Origin: Succinivibrio faecicola
GTDB taxonomy: Bacteria; Pseudomonadota; Gammaproteobacteria; Enterobacterales; Succinivibrionaceae
NCBI RefSeq assembly: GCF_019448115.1
Contig: NZ_JAGFNY010000014.1
Coordinates: forward strand, 1 to 49,140
Reading direction: 5' to 3'
Length of the DNA stretch: 49,140 nucleotides
Part shown: one piece after another, positions 24,854 to 33,547 of the stretch
How positions within the stretch are numbered: position 1 is the stretch's first letter
Layout of the letters: the number at the start of each line of letters is the position of its first letter
Notes under the pieces: generated by a model
What the model was told of the DNA's origin: nothing
Seen by the model: only the letters and a program-made list of their open reading frames with translations
The model's database searches: none
Made by a program: the position numbers and the translations under genes

Positions 24854-25876
24854 CTATCTGTCTTTTGAGGCAGAATCCTCTGCATTCAGATTCATAAGTT
24901 TGCTCTTGTGCGATGTTACAATTGCCTGCATTACGATAAACAGGCATAAGAGCACGCCTACAACAATCTTTGTCCACCAGGCAGATAATGTACCCTGGAA
25001 TGAAATGATTGTAAGAATAGTGCCCTGAATCATCACACCTAAGAGTGTTCCTGGCATGAAACCTACGCCACCCATAAGCTGGGTACCACCGATAACTGAT
25101 GATGCGATTGCTTCCATTTCCATACCAAGGCCGTGCAGTGTATAACCTGAGAGCATGATCCATGAGTATGTAATACCACCTAAAGCAGCACAAAAACCAG
25201 AGATAACATAAACCTTGATTCTTATTGAATCAACCTTAAGACCCATGAGTCTTGCAGACTGCTCATTACCACCTATTGCATATACGCCACGACCGAATGA
25301 TGTATAGCGTAATATAACTGTTGCAGTCAGCACCATGAATAAAGCAATCACAGCACCAAGTGATATAAAGTAGTCAGAGAACTCAAATGATGTGAAGGCA
25401 AGTTCTGAATACTCCTGATTTACAATTGCCACGCTGTCTCTTGAGAGAATTGCTGTAATACCTCTGCAAAGGAACATTGTACCCAGGGTAACTATGAATG
25501 GCTGCAATCTGAAGTAAGTGATAAGTGCACCGTTTACAAGGCCTACAACGATACCGATTAAAAGAACAATCAGCATACAGACATATGGATTGATTGTAGT
25601 ATCGCGCATAAGCACTGCAAGTGTCATACAACTTAGAGAAACAACTGCACCTACTGACAGATCGATTCCACTAAAGCCAGATAAAATTGTAAAGGTGATA
25701 CCAACAGTTACAATAATTAAAGGTGCATTATCAATAAACAGATTTAAAAATACCTGTAAAGAGAAGAAACCTGTAAATGTAACTGATCCTATTGCAAATA
25801 ACAGAACAAATAAAAAAGCTGTCACATAAAAAGGAAAGTTCTGAGATGCAACAAGATTTGATAAAAACTTACGCAT
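24854..25876 (-). CDS. yjfF: sugar ABC transporter permease, YjfF-type
   Basis: A membrane permease of about 340 residues, of the branched-chain/ribose-galactofuranose family (BPD_transp_2). Multiple hydrophobic spans run through the protein, with the family motif GFSGIDLSVGAVVSLS near residue 60-75 and the coupling region AIGGNEQSARLMGLKVD near 205-220. It is the fourth gene of a YtfQ-R-T-YjfF type operon for a furanose sugar. The start used here (MRKFLSNL) follows AGGAGG with 7-nt spacing and overlaps the stop of the preceding permease gene, so the two are translationally coupled. It pairs with that permease as a heterodimer in the inner membrane. A shared operator motif with araD and the kinase suggests L-arabinofuranose as the cargo; galactofuranose is the E. 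coli substrate. Confidence 0.85.
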   Translation of the reverse strand: MRKFLSNLVASQNFPFYVTAFLFVLLFAIGSVTFTGFFSLQVFLNLFIDNAPLIIVTVGITFTILSGFSGIDLSVGAVVSLSCMTLAVLMRDTTINPYVCMLIVLLIGIVVGLVNGALITYFRLQPFIVTLGTMFLCRGITAILSRDSVAIVNQEYSELAFTSFEFSDYFISLGAVIALFMVLTATVILRYTSFGRGVYAIGGNEQSARLMGLKVDSIRIKVYVISGFCAALGGITYSWIMLSGYTLHGLGMEMEAIASSVIGGTQLMGGVGFMPGTLLGVMIQGTILTIISFQGTLSAWWTKIVVGVLLCLFIVMQAIVTSHKSKLMNLNAEDSASKDR

Positions 25877-26924
25877 TTTCAGCCTCCTTATGTGCATCAT
25901 GATTCAGTCGTTTTGCTTTAAAGTCCTGATACATCTGCTTGAACTTCTCTGACTGGATAACAATAATCATAAGAATTACAATTGCCTTAACTGCAGGAAG
26001 TCTGTCTGATGATACACCTACAGCATACATTGTTGTTGTAAGTGTCTGAATGGTAATAGCACCAATAATGGTACCGCCAATATAGTAACGGCCACCAACC
26101 ATCAGAGTTCCACCAAGTGTAACAGCTAAAATCGCATCCATTTCCATATTAAGACCAGCATTATTAGCATCGGCAGCTCTGATAAGAGAGCCTTCGATTA
26201 AACCTGCACAGCCGGCGCAAAAGCCTGAGAAAATGTATACAGCAAACAGCACAGCTGTAACCTTGATACCTGCATATCTTGCTGCAGTTGCATTGATACC
26301 TACAGACTGAATCATAAGACCAATTGAGGTTTTTCTGTCAATAAAGATAACAAGAGCAACCATAACAATTGCAATTAGCATTGCTGTTGGCAGCATTACA
26401 CCTGGAATATTGCCACCTATGTAAGCAAAAGGCTTATAGTAGACAGTAATAATCTGACCGTCTGTCATAAGCTGGGCAATACCACGACCTGCTGTCATTA
26501 AAATCAGTGTTGCAACCATTGCCTGGATCTTGAACTTGGCAACCAATGTTCCATTCCAAATACCGGCAAGGATGCCAACACCTAGTGAACATAAAATTGC
26601 AACAAAGAATGGATGAGCAGGAATTCCACTGATATCACCGCCTAAAAGGACACAGCATGTTGCAGATGAAATTGCTACAACCGCACCTACAGAAATATCA
26701 ATACCGCCTGTTGCAATAACAAAAGTCATTCCAAGTGACAGAATAATTAATGAAGATGCTCTGTATAAAATATCGACAGGACGACCATAAAGATTTCCGT
26801 TTTCCATTACTTCAATCTTAAAGAAATCATCCACAAAGAAAGCATTAAACATAAGTAGCACAAATAGTGCCATCAAAGGTAATGCCAGTGAACTTTTAAA
26901 AAAGCTCCTAAACAGATTTACCAT
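25869..26924 (-). CDS. ytfT: sugar ABC transporter permease, YtfT-type
   Basis: A permease of about 351 residues, of the same family as its neighbour. It has about nine or ten hydrophobic spans, the signature ATGGIDISVGAVVAIS near residue 75-90, and the coupling region SVGINATAARYAGIKV near 205-220. The start MVNLFRSFF is chosen because GGAG lies 6 nt ahead; it overlaps the end of the ATPase gene by about 17 nt. The stop overlaps the start of the following permease. It forms the inner-membrane channel of a furanose importer together with the YjfF-type partner. Same operon and regulation as described for the binding protein. Confidence 0.85.
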   Translation of the reverse strand: MVNLFRSFFKSSLALPLMALFVLLMFNAFFVDDFFKIEVMENGNLYGRPVDILYRASSLIILSLGMTFVIATGGIDISVGAVVAISSATCCVLLGGDISGIPAHPFFVAILCSLGVGILAGIWNGTLVAKFKIQAMVATLILMTAGRGIAQLMTDGQIITVYYKPFAYIGGNIPGVMLPTAMLIAIVMVALVIFIDRKTSIGLMIQSVGINATAARYAGIKVTAVLFAVYIFSGFCAGCAGLIEGSLIRAADANNAGLNMEMDAILAVTLGGTLMVGGRYYIGGTIIGAITIQTLTTTMYAVGVSSDRLPAVKAIVILMIIVIQSEKFKQMYQDFKAKRLNHDAHKEAENA

Positions 26925-28440
26925 GATAATCTCCTGCAATAGCCTGCATGATATGGGCTGTTGATATTTCATCATCATTAAGTTCTGTTACCTTTACATG
27001 ATCACGAATAACCATGACTCTTGAACAGGTACGAACCATTTCCCCCATCTCACCTGATATGAAAACAACCGACATTCCCTTTTCTTTAGCCAATGTCACA
27101 GCCAGATTTTCAATTTCAGTCTTGGTACCTACATCGATACCTCTTGTAGGCTCATCTAAAATTAAAAGACTTGGCTGGGTTGCAAGCCATCTTGCGATAA
27201 TAACCTTCTGCTGATTTCCTCCAGACAGGTTCTTTATTAACTGCTCTCTGTCAGAAACCTTTATTCTCAGAAGATCAATATAGTAATCTGCAAGCTTATT
27301 CTGTCTTGCCCTTGAGATGTGAGAGAACATTCCCATCTTTGCCTGCAGAGCAAGAATAATGTTCTCACGAACAGATAGATCACCTATGATGCCCTGTACT
27401 TTTCTATCCTCAGGACAAAATGCAACTTTATGCTTCATCATGTCCATAGGAGATTTTATGGATACTTTTACACCCTCAACATATATGTCACCACTGCTCT
27501 TTAACATGGTGCCAAAAAGTGTTTCTGCAATCTCGGAACGGCCAGAGCCTAATAAACCTGCAAAACCTACAACCTCACCTTCCTTGATATCTAAGGTTAA
27601 ATCCTTAACCTTTCCTGGAACTGTTACATGTGAGGTTTCAATATAGTTATTTGCACGAGGCTTTGATTTTTCAACATCTGATTCAATCTCACCATCCTTT
27701 ACCTCTTTACCCATCATTTTTGAAATGAGTTCAATCTTTGGAAGGTTTTCAATCTCATATTCACCGATATATGAGCCATCTCTTAAAATGGTTATTCTGT
27801 CGCAGATTGTATAAATCTGCTCTAGGAAGTGAGAAATAAAGATAATTGAAATACCCTGCTCTTTTAAGGATCTCATTATCTTGAAAAGTCTTTGAGTTTC
27901 TGCATCTGACAGTGATGATGTTGGCTCATCCAGGATAAGAATTTTACATTTAGTATCAATTGCACGGGCAATTGCAATCATCTGCTGCATTGCAACAGGA
28001 TAGAAATTCAGCTCCTTTGTTACATCTATGTCAATTCCTAATGAATCAAACAGTAGTTTTGATGCATTTTTCTGCATGGTGGGCCAATCGATTCCACCAA
28101 TTGAATTTCTAGGCTCTCTGCCAATATAGATGTTCTCTGCAACGGATAGATTAGCGCACAGATTTACTTCCTGATACACTGTGGAAATACCCATCTTCTG
28201 ACTTGCAAGAGGGGTTGTTGGCTCTATCTTATTTCCATCAAAAATGATCTCACCGTTGGTCTTGTGATAAACGCCTGTAAGTACCTTTACTAAAGTTGAC
28301 TTACCAGCACCGTTTTCACCCATAAGAGAAATAATTTCGCCTTTTTTTAAATTGAATGAAACGTCCTTTAGTGCCTTTACAGCAGGAAAGAACATATCTA
28401 TGTGCCTCATCTGCAAGATATAATCTTCACAATCAGACAT
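26908..28440 (-). CDS. ytfR: sugar ABC transporter ATPase, YtfR-type (two cassettes)
   Basis: A tandem ABC ATPase of about 510 residues. The first cassette has Walker A GENGAGKST near residue 38, the family LNFYPVAMQQM variant of the signature, and Walker B ILILDEPTSSL near 165. The second has the degenerate P-loop GLLGSGRSE near 290, the signature LSGGNQQK near 405, and LLILDEPTRGID near 430. This architecture is typical of RbsA/YtfR monosaccharide importers. Start MSDCEDYIL follows AAGGAG with 7-nt spacing; a longer frame to 28503 would run into the intergenic hairpin. It drives import by ATP hydrolysis at the inner membrane. It sits between the binding-protein gene and the permeases. Confidence 0.9.
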   Translation of the reverse strand: MSDCEDYILQMRHIDMFFPAVKALKDVSFNLKKGEIISLMGENGAGKSTLVKVLTGVYHKTNGEIIFDGNKIEPTTPLASQKMGISTVYQEVNLCANLSVAENIYIGREPRNSIGGIDWPTMQKNASKLLFDSLGIDIDVTKELNFYPVAMQQMIAIARAIDTKCKILILDEPTSSLSDAETQRLFKIMRSLKEQGISIIFISHFLEQIYTICDRITILRDGSYIGEYEIENLPKIELISKMMGKEVKDGEIESDVEKSKPRANNYIETSHVTVPGKVKDLTLDIKEGEVVGFAGLLGSGRSEIAETLFGTMLKSSGDIYVEGVKVSIKSPMDMMKHKVAFCPEDRKVQGIIGDLSVRENIILALQAKMGMFSHISRARQNKLADYYIDLLRIKVSDREQLIKNLSGGNQQKVIIARWLATQPSLLILDEPTRGIDVGTKTEIENLAVTLAKEKGMSVVFISGEMGEMVRTCSRVMVIRDHVKVTELNDDEISTAHIMQAIAGDYHGKSV

Positions 28441-28485
28441 ATAGCACTCCTTATATATGTGGTGAATTACACTGATAGATCTGTT

Positions 28486-28511
28486 AAAGGGTGCTCGTGG
28501 CACCCTTTTTT
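28486..28511 (-). terminator. intergenic stem-loop between ytfQ- and ytfR-like genes
   Basis: On the minus strand, GGGTGCC-ACGA-G-GCACCC-type pairing with only TTT following. A stable hairpin after the binding-protein gene usually protects or attenuates the message, giving more binding protein than ATPase and permease. On the plus strand it has a T7 tract. Confidence 0.6.
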
Positions 28512-28524
28512 TATTGAGATTATA

Positions 28525-29508
28525 TTAGTACTGACGTGTAGGGAATACTTCAGCTGCATTGTCAGAAGTATAAACACCCTCTTCTACGAATACGCTCTTA
28601 GGTACTGATTCACCCTTTAAAATCTTCTGAGCGGTCTTGAAGAACAGATCACCTTGTAGTGGGTTACACTCAACTGTTGCATTTGCCTTGCCATCCATCA
28701 TAGCCTGGAAAATACCCTTAACACCATCTACTGATACGATAATGATATCCTTTGATGGTTTCAAACCTGCAGCTTCAATAGCCTGAATTGCACCTAATGC
28801 CATATCGTCGTTCATTGCGAACAGAACATCAATGTCATTGCGGTTTGACTTTAAGAATGACTCCATAACCTCCTGGCCCTTCTGACGTGTAAAGTCACCG
28901 GTCTGAGATGCCAGGATCTTGTACTTGTCTTTATTATCAGAATCATTCATTGCATCATTAAAGCCGTTGCCACGACCTGTTGTTGCTGATGCACCTACAG
29001 TACCCTCAAGGATAACAATGTTAATCTTGTCACCGCCGTTACGTGGTTTGATGTTGTTCTTAGTTACATACTCATCAAGCCAGTCAAATACCTTGCGGCC
29101 TTCTGTATACATATCTGTACCGATCTTTGCAACATATAAGCTTGGATCTGAAACTGTTAAGTCACGGTCCATAATAAGTACAGGGATTTTTGCTCTTTTT
29201 GCTTCACGAAGAATATTGTCCCAGCCAGTTGCAACAATAGGCACAAAACCAATTAAATCAACTTTCTGAGCAATAAAGGTACGAATAGCCTTAATTTGGT
29301 TTTCCTGCTTTTGCTGAGCATCTGAGAACTTTAAGTTGATACCATTCTCTTTTGCAGCACGTTTTACGTCATTTGTGTTTGCAGTACGCCACTCTGACTC
29401 AGCACCAATCTGAGAGAATCCGATTGTGATCTGCTTTGCCTGAACAGATGAGGATAAAGCAATTGCAGCACCGATAGAAGCAGCTAAAACAGCTTTTACT
29501 AGTCTCAT
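28525..29508 (-). CDS. ytfQ: periplasmic furanose-binding protein, YtfQ-type
   Basis: A 327-residue periplasmic sugar-binding protein of the Peripla_BP_4/YtfQ group. The signal peptide spans residues 1-24 (VLAASIGAAIALSSSVQA). The mature start ITIGFSQIGAESEWRTANT is the YtfQ hallmark, followed by PIVATGWDNIL near 90-100, LIMDRDL near 112-118, FAMNDDMALGAIQA near 230-243 and TVECNPLQGD near 280-289. It captures a furanose in the periplasm and passes it to the YtfR/YtfT/YjfF-type complex encoded next. In E. coli the ligand is galactofuranose; related transporters in other gammaproteobacteria carry arabinose. The gene is first in the operon; GGAG lies 6 nt before the ATG. Two LacI-like operators lie in the long upstream region. 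Confidence 0.9.
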   Translation of the reverse strand: MRLVKAVLAASIGAAIALSSSVQAKQITIGFSQIGAESEWRTANTNDVKRAAKENGINLKFSDAQQKQENQIKAIRTFIAQKVDLIGFVPIVATGWDNILREAKRAKIPVLIMDRDLTVSDPSLYVAKIGTDMYTEGRKVFDWLDEYVTKNNIKPRNGGDKINIVILEGTVGASATTGRGNGFNDAMNDSDNKDKYKILASQTGDFTRQKGQEVMESFLKSNRNDIDVLFAMNDDMALGAIQAIEAAGLKPSKDIIIVSVDGVKGIFQAMMDGKANATVECNPLQGDLFFKTAQKILKGESVPKSVFVEEGVYTSDNAAEVFPTRQY

Positions 29509-29706
29509 AAAATCTCCTGTTTGTTTTACTCTTATATATTTTATCTTTTAAGATATCTATATATTAGGCAGTATATCTGCATATCCGCCAACATTACTGA
29601 TAATAAAACAGATAATTGAAGATTTAAGCACAAGTGAATAAAAACGTGATACGTTATGTATTTTTTTTACAAAAAAAAGATTTTTTAGACAAAGGTCACT
29701 ATTTAC

Positions 29707-29718
29707 GCAAACATTTAC
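29707..29718. promoter_or_regulatory. possible second LacI-type operator before the transporter operon
   Basis: GCAAACATTTAC differs from the local consensus at the centre (CA for CG). It lies about 200 bp before ytfQ and 123 bp from the operator at 29830, a spacing that could allow looping. Apart from the two operators, 29509-29853 is AT-rich and shows no gene. Confidence 0.35.
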
Positions 29719-29829
29719 GCTTTATCAATAATTACTCTTGTTTATTTTTTTTCTACTTTATTTTCAATAAGTTAAAAAATAATATTTCTTTTAATATATT
29801 GTAATATTCACATATAAAGCCTTCATTTT

Positions 29830-29841
29830 GCAAACGATTGC
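29830..29841. promoter_or_regulatory. LacI-type operator between the transporter operon and yfbV
   Basis: GCAAACGATTGC matches the operators before lacI and araD. It lies 13 bp beyond the yfbV stop and about 320 bp upstream of ytfQ. Confidence 0.5.
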
Positions 29842-29853
29842 GCTATACAAATT

Positions 29854-30300
29854 TTACAGTTCCTTTAAAAAGTCTTTTGGAAGTTTTTTTAATCCATAAT
29901 TTATTTCAACTTCCAAATCTCTCATGGTAGGCATTAGTGTGAAGGTATGATCCAGTTTTTTGCAAAGTGTTCTGTAAAACACCTGCTGCTTTTCATTTAG
30001 GGGGGTTACTGATCGTCTGTAAAACCAGTATAGTCCCTGAATTGGAATAATGCACAAAACAAAAAGGCATGCTAATGTAGCTTCCAAATTCAAAGACAGA
30101 GCGTAGATAAAAGGAACTCCTTTAAAATATCCACCTATAAATAGGCTCCAGATGATTGTAAGAAACAATAATGGAGGAATAGCTTTATTTGCAAAATTCA
30201 TTGATTTTTTTACTCTGTTTTCAGCAAATACAGGATTTAGATAATCCTCTAAAGGCCAGTCTTTCATATAGATATAGCCTGCTTTCAGTTTCTTAATCAT
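29854..30300 (-). CDS. yfbV: UPF0208 membrane protein YfbV
   Basis: A 148-residue protein of the UPF0208/YfbV family (DUF412). The conserved start region DWPLEDYLNPVFAENRV (about 14-30) and the two hydrophobic spans (about 43-60 and 68-88) followed by WFYRRSVTPL match the family well, as does its length. In E. coli YfbV insulates the Ter macrodomain from the rest of the chromosome. In E. coli yfbV is divergent from ackA-pta; here pta is the divergent neighbour and ackA is absent. It acts at the inner membrane. No partner gene is co-directional upstream. Confidence 0.85.
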   Translation of the reverse strand: MIKKLKAGYIYMKDWPLEDYLNPVFAENRVKKSMNFANKAIPPLLFLTIIWSLFIGGYFKGVPFIYALSLNLEATLACLFVLCIIPIQGLYWFYRRSVTPLNEKQQVFYRTLCKKLDHTFTLMPTMRDLEVEINYGLKKLPKDFLKEL

Positions 30301-30312
30301 ATAAATCCACTT

Positions 30313-30394
30313 GGTTTTACAAAATTTGACTGCGTCCCATGGCTAAAGCCTGTGGGCTTGTCACCACATCATTGAGCACAGTTTTGTAAGATAA
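30313..30394. repeat. structured element between yfbV and pta
   Basis: TTACAAAA and TTTTGTAA arms enclose about 65 nt with the inner hairpin CCCATGGC-TAAA-GCCTGTGGG. The wording of the inner hairpin (ATGGCTAAAGCC ... GGGCTTGTC) recalls terminal hairpins of IS200/IS605-type elements. No transposase is present, so at most it is a remnant or a non-autonomous unit. Confidence 0.35.
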
Positions 30395-30595
30395 TCACTT
30401 CAAGTATTTATTGTCTCTTTGCAATTATTATACACTCATAGGTGTTTGACTGAGTTTTTTAATACAAATCTTAATGTTATGTCCATTAACAAAATAATAT
30501 TGGCTCTGTTTTATTAGCTTCAATTTGTTCGTGGTATAATTTTATAAGTTTTATTTTTATCAGATTTGAATTTAATATCAGTTGGAGAAATTCTC

Positions 30596-32563
30596 GTGGC
30601 ACACAATGTAATGCTGGTTCCTACATATAAAACCAGCGGTATCTATACTGTATCATTAGGTCTTGTAAAAGCTTTAAATGATAATGGCGTAAAGGCAGCT
30701 TTATTCTCACCTTTCTACAATCCTACAAATTCATGTACAAAAGACAGATTATGTAAGTTCTGCGCAGCAAAACAGATTGCAAAAGGTAACAAATCAGAAG
30801 TTCTAGAAAGAATAGTTGCTGATTTTAACGATCTTACAAAGGGTAAGGACTACGATGTAGTTATCATCGAAGGTGTTTGTGATGCTCCTTTTGATACCGA
30901 TATCATCAATGCTGATATCTGCCATGCTTTTGATGCTGATATCATTACTCTTACAACCGGCGTTTGCGAATGTGCAAAAAATGCAATTGATGCAACCTTA
31001 AACTTCTTTGGCAATGCCGGTAAAAAGAAAGTATTAGGTTCAATTCTTTTAAATCACAAGGCACCTAAAGATGCTAGCGGCAACAAGAAGCTTGTTTTAT
31101 CAGGCTGTGGCAAGTGCCAGTGCTCTGATGGCAGCTGCTCTGTAAAAGAGCCTGTACTTAAGGACTTTATTGCTACTGTTGATTATGACAAGAAGTTCTA
31201 CTCATTAAATGCAAATGAAGTAGCTTCAATTCTAAAATCAGAAGTTACAGGCGATACTGATGTTGAGCTATTCAAGGTAACATTCAGTGCACAAAATGCA
31301 AAAGAAGGTCAGATCCTTATTACTGAAGATGCAGATGTTACAACAAATGCATCATTAACCATTATCTGTTCAGGTGTAGATGGCAAATCAAACAGCAAGG
31401 CTATTATCAGAACTGATAAGTCAGCTTTAGCAGTTGTACAGGCTTTATCATCTGCTGTTGCTTGCGTTAACTATGATAAGAAAGAGCAGATTTCATATAT
31501 TGAAAATACTGTTGCTAAAGCTTTTAATTCAAAGGCTATTGAGTTAATCAAGACCTATGATAAGAATGCATTACCTTTAATGAGCCCTGCTGCATTCCGC
31601 TACAAGTTAACAGAGCTTGCACGTGCTGCTAACAAGAAGATTGCTCTTCCAGAAGGTGATGAACCACGTACAGTTGCAGCAGCTGCAGCAGTTGCAAAAC
31701 AGGGTATTGCAACTCCTGTATTATTCGGTAAGAAAGAAACTATTCTTGAGGTTGCAAAACAGCAGGGTGTAACCTTGAATGAGAGAGTTGAATTTGTTGA
31801 TCCTGATGAGGTTCGTGAGAACTATGTTGCAAGATTAGTAGAGCTTCGCAAGTCAAAGGGTATGACTGAGCAGATGGCTCTTGATATGCTAAAGGACAAC
31901 GTTGCTCTTGCAACAATGATGATCGAGAGAAATGAGCTTGACGGTCTTGTTTCAGGTGCAGTACATACAACAGCTAACACCATCCGTCCACCACTTCAGA
32001 TCATCAAGACCGCTCCAAATGCAAAACTTGTTTCTGCAATTTTCTTCATGTTAATGGATGAGCAGGTTTACATCTATGGTGACTGTGCTTTAAATATCAA
32101 TCCTGATGCTGAGCAGATTTCTGAGATTGCAATTCAGTCAGCTGATACAGCAAAGGCTTTTGGAATTGATCCTCGCGTTGCTATGGTTACCTATTCAACA
32201 ATGAACTCAGGTAAGGGTGCTGATGTTGATTTAATGAGAGAAGCTACAGAGCTTGTTCGTCAGAAGCGTCCAGATATTCTTGTTGACGGTCCTCTACAGT
32301 ACGACGCTGCTGTTATGGAAAATGTTGCAAAACAAAAAGCTCCTAACTCACCTGTTGCTGGTAAGGCTACTGTATTTATCTTCCCAAGCCTTTCAACTGG
32401 TAACACTGTTTATAAGGCTGTACAGCGTTCTGCAAACCTCGTTTCAATCGGACCTATGCTTCAGGGTATGAAAAAGCCTGTAAACGATTTGTCTCGTGGT
32501 GCATTAGTGGATGATATCATCTATACAATTGCAGTAACCGCTATTCAGGCAACTCAGGCTTAA
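30596..32563 (+). CDS. pta: phosphate acetyltransferase
   Basis: A long-form Pta of about 655 residues that interconverts acetyl-CoA and acetyl phosphate. The N-terminal P-loop-like/DRTGG-related part (about 1-320) opens MLVPTYKTSGIYTVSLGLVK. The C-terminal catalytic PTA_PTB domain runs from about 325 (LARAANKKIALPEGDEPRT) through LDGLVSGAVHTTANTIRP near 450 to VDGPLQYDAAV near 570. The GTG start at 30596 is preferred, since GGAGAAA lies 5 nt upstream and the protein then aligns with E. coli Pta; a TTG 30 nt earlier is open but has no Shine-Dalgarno. A Cys-rich insertion (CGKCQCSDGSC) near residue 200 could bind metal and is unusual. It is cytoplasmic. ackA, the normal partner, is not next to it. 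Confidence 0.9.
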   Translation: MAHNVMLVPTYKTSGIYTVSLGLVKALNDNGVKAALFSPFYNPTNSCTKDRLCKFCAAKQIAKGNKSEVLERIVADFNDLTKGKDYDVVIIEGVCDAPFDTDIINADICHAFDADIITLTTGVCECAKNAIDATLNFFGNAGKKKVLGSILLNHKAPKDASGNKKLVLSGCGKCQCSDGSCSVKEPVLKDFIATVDYDKKFYSLNANEVASILKSEVTGDTDVELFKVTFSAQNAKEGQILITEDADVTTNASLTIICSGVDGKSNSKAIIRTDKSALAVVQALSSAVACVNYDKKEQISYIENTVAKAFNSKAIELIKTYDKNALPLMSPAAFRYKLTELARAANKKIALPEGDEPRTVAAAAAVAKQGIATPVLFGKKETILEVAKQQGVTLNERVEFVDPDEVRENYVARLVELRKSKGMTEQMALDMLKDNVALATMMIERNELDGLVSGAVHTTANTIRPPLQIIKTAPNAKLVSAIFFMLMDEQVYIYGDCALNINPDAEQISEIAIQSADTAKAFGIDPRVAMVTYSTMNSGKGADVDLMREATELVRQKRPDILVDGPLQYDAAVMENVAKQKAPNSPVAGKATVFIFPSLSTGNTVYKAVQRSANLVSIGPMLQGMKKPVNDLSRGALVDDIIYTIAVTAIQATQA

Positions 32564-32580
32564 TGATTTAGCTATAAGGA

Positions 32581-32597
32581 GGGCAGCTTTGCTGCCC
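32581..32597 (+). terminator. hairpin after pta
   Basis: GGGCAGC-TTT-GCTGCCC followed by TTATTTGTTT. It overlaps the AGGAGG Shine-Dalgarno-like sequence (32577-32582) that may belong to the next gene. Confidence 0.7.
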
Positions 32598-32607
32598 TTA
32601 TTTGTTT

Positions 32608-33393
32608 ATGAGAATACTGATTACAGGTGGTACTGGTCTTATAGGAAGATCACTTTGCTCTGATCTTTTACAAAAAGGGCATGAAATTTTTGTGCTCTCA
32701 AGAACCCCAATAGATGCAAAGAAACTACTGCCATCTGCAATCAGACTTCTTAGCTATACTGATAAAATTCCCTCAATTGAAGTTGTTGTAAATCTTGCAG
32801 GAGAATCAATTTCTAAAAAATTTCTGACAAAGAAAAGACTTTTGGAAATTGAAAAATCAAGAATTGATCTTATTGACTATCTTTACTATGCATTAAAAGA
32901 AAATCCTCCTGTTCTGTTTATTCAGGCAAGTGCTATTACAATGGATGATAGCTGCTTTGCATATATCTGTCAGAAAGTTGAGAAAAGAGCACAAAAAAGA
33001 TTTTCAATGACTAAAGTTTGTCTTGCCAGATTTGCAACTGTTCTTTCAAAAAAAGATGGTTTAATCCATTATCTGTCCTATCTTCCTAAATTGAATTTCT
33101 TGAATGGGCAGAACTATGTTCCATACATCACTTTAAATGACTGTATTAGAGCTCTTAATATCATTATTGATGAGAAACTTGATGATATAGTTGACATCTG
33201 CTCTGACTATCAGCTCAATTTACAGAATCTTATTTTGCATTTTCAGCAATCAAAGATTATCAATACCATTTCATTGCCACTATTAAAAGAAGCTCTGTTT
33301 ATTGATAAAAGAAGTTCTCTTCTTCTTATAGATAAGAGAATAAAACCAGTAAAACTTCTTAAAAACTCCATGACATTTACTAATTACATATAA
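32608..33393 (+). CDS. yfcH: YfcH-type NAD(P)-binding epimerase-like protein
   Basis: An extended short-chain dehydrogenase of about 261 residues, of the TIGR01777/YfcH group. The Rossmann motif ITGGTGLIGRSLCSDLL is at about 5-21, VVNLAGESISKKFLTKKR near 68-85 is the family hallmark, and a C-terminal DUF1731-like tail begins near 215. It is shorter and more lysine-rich than the usual 295-300 residues, and the typical Y-x-x-x-K region is poorly kept, so it may be reduced in function. Start: ATG at 32608 directly precedes the Rossmann strand; a TTG two codons earlier is less likely. The only Shine-Dalgarno is 26 nt upstream, at the base of the pta terminator hairpin. Role unknown. Confidence 0.7.
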   Translation: MRILITGGTGLIGRSLCSDLLQKGHEIFVLSRTPIDAKKLLPSAIRLLSYTDKIPSIEVVVNLAGESISKKFLTKKRLLEIEKSRIDLIDYLYYALKENPPVLFIQASAITMDDSCFAYICQKVEKRAQKRFSMTKVCLARFATVLSKKDGLIHYLSYLPKLNFLNGQNYVPYITLNDCIRALNIIIDEKLDDIVDICSDYQLNLQNLILHFQQSKIINTISLPLLKEALFIDKRSSLLLIDKRIKPVKLLKNSMTFTNYI

Positions 33394-33398
33394 TTTTC

Positions 33399-33410
33399 GC
33401 AATCGTTTGT
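33399..33410. promoter_or_regulatory. LacI-type operator before araD
   Basis: GCAATCGTTTGT (reverse ACAAACGATTGC) lies 98 bp upstream of a TATAAT box at 33508-33513, itself 35 bp before the araD start. It is the same motif as at 1289, 29830 and 35485. Confidence 0.55.
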
Positions 33411-33547
33411 ATATTTAATTTTACTTATTTTTCAAAGCGTTAATTTTATATACTCAAACCCTTTACGAATATTTTAACTACATCAAGTTTTTATTTTATT
33501 TCTTTTCTATAATAGCAGTAGATTAATGATCAACTGAGGTTATATCC

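Noticed and set aside
30566-30596. TTG start giving Pta ten more residues
   Set aside because: No Shine-Dalgarno, and the extra residues do not align with Pta; the GTG at 30596 has GGAGAAA upstream.
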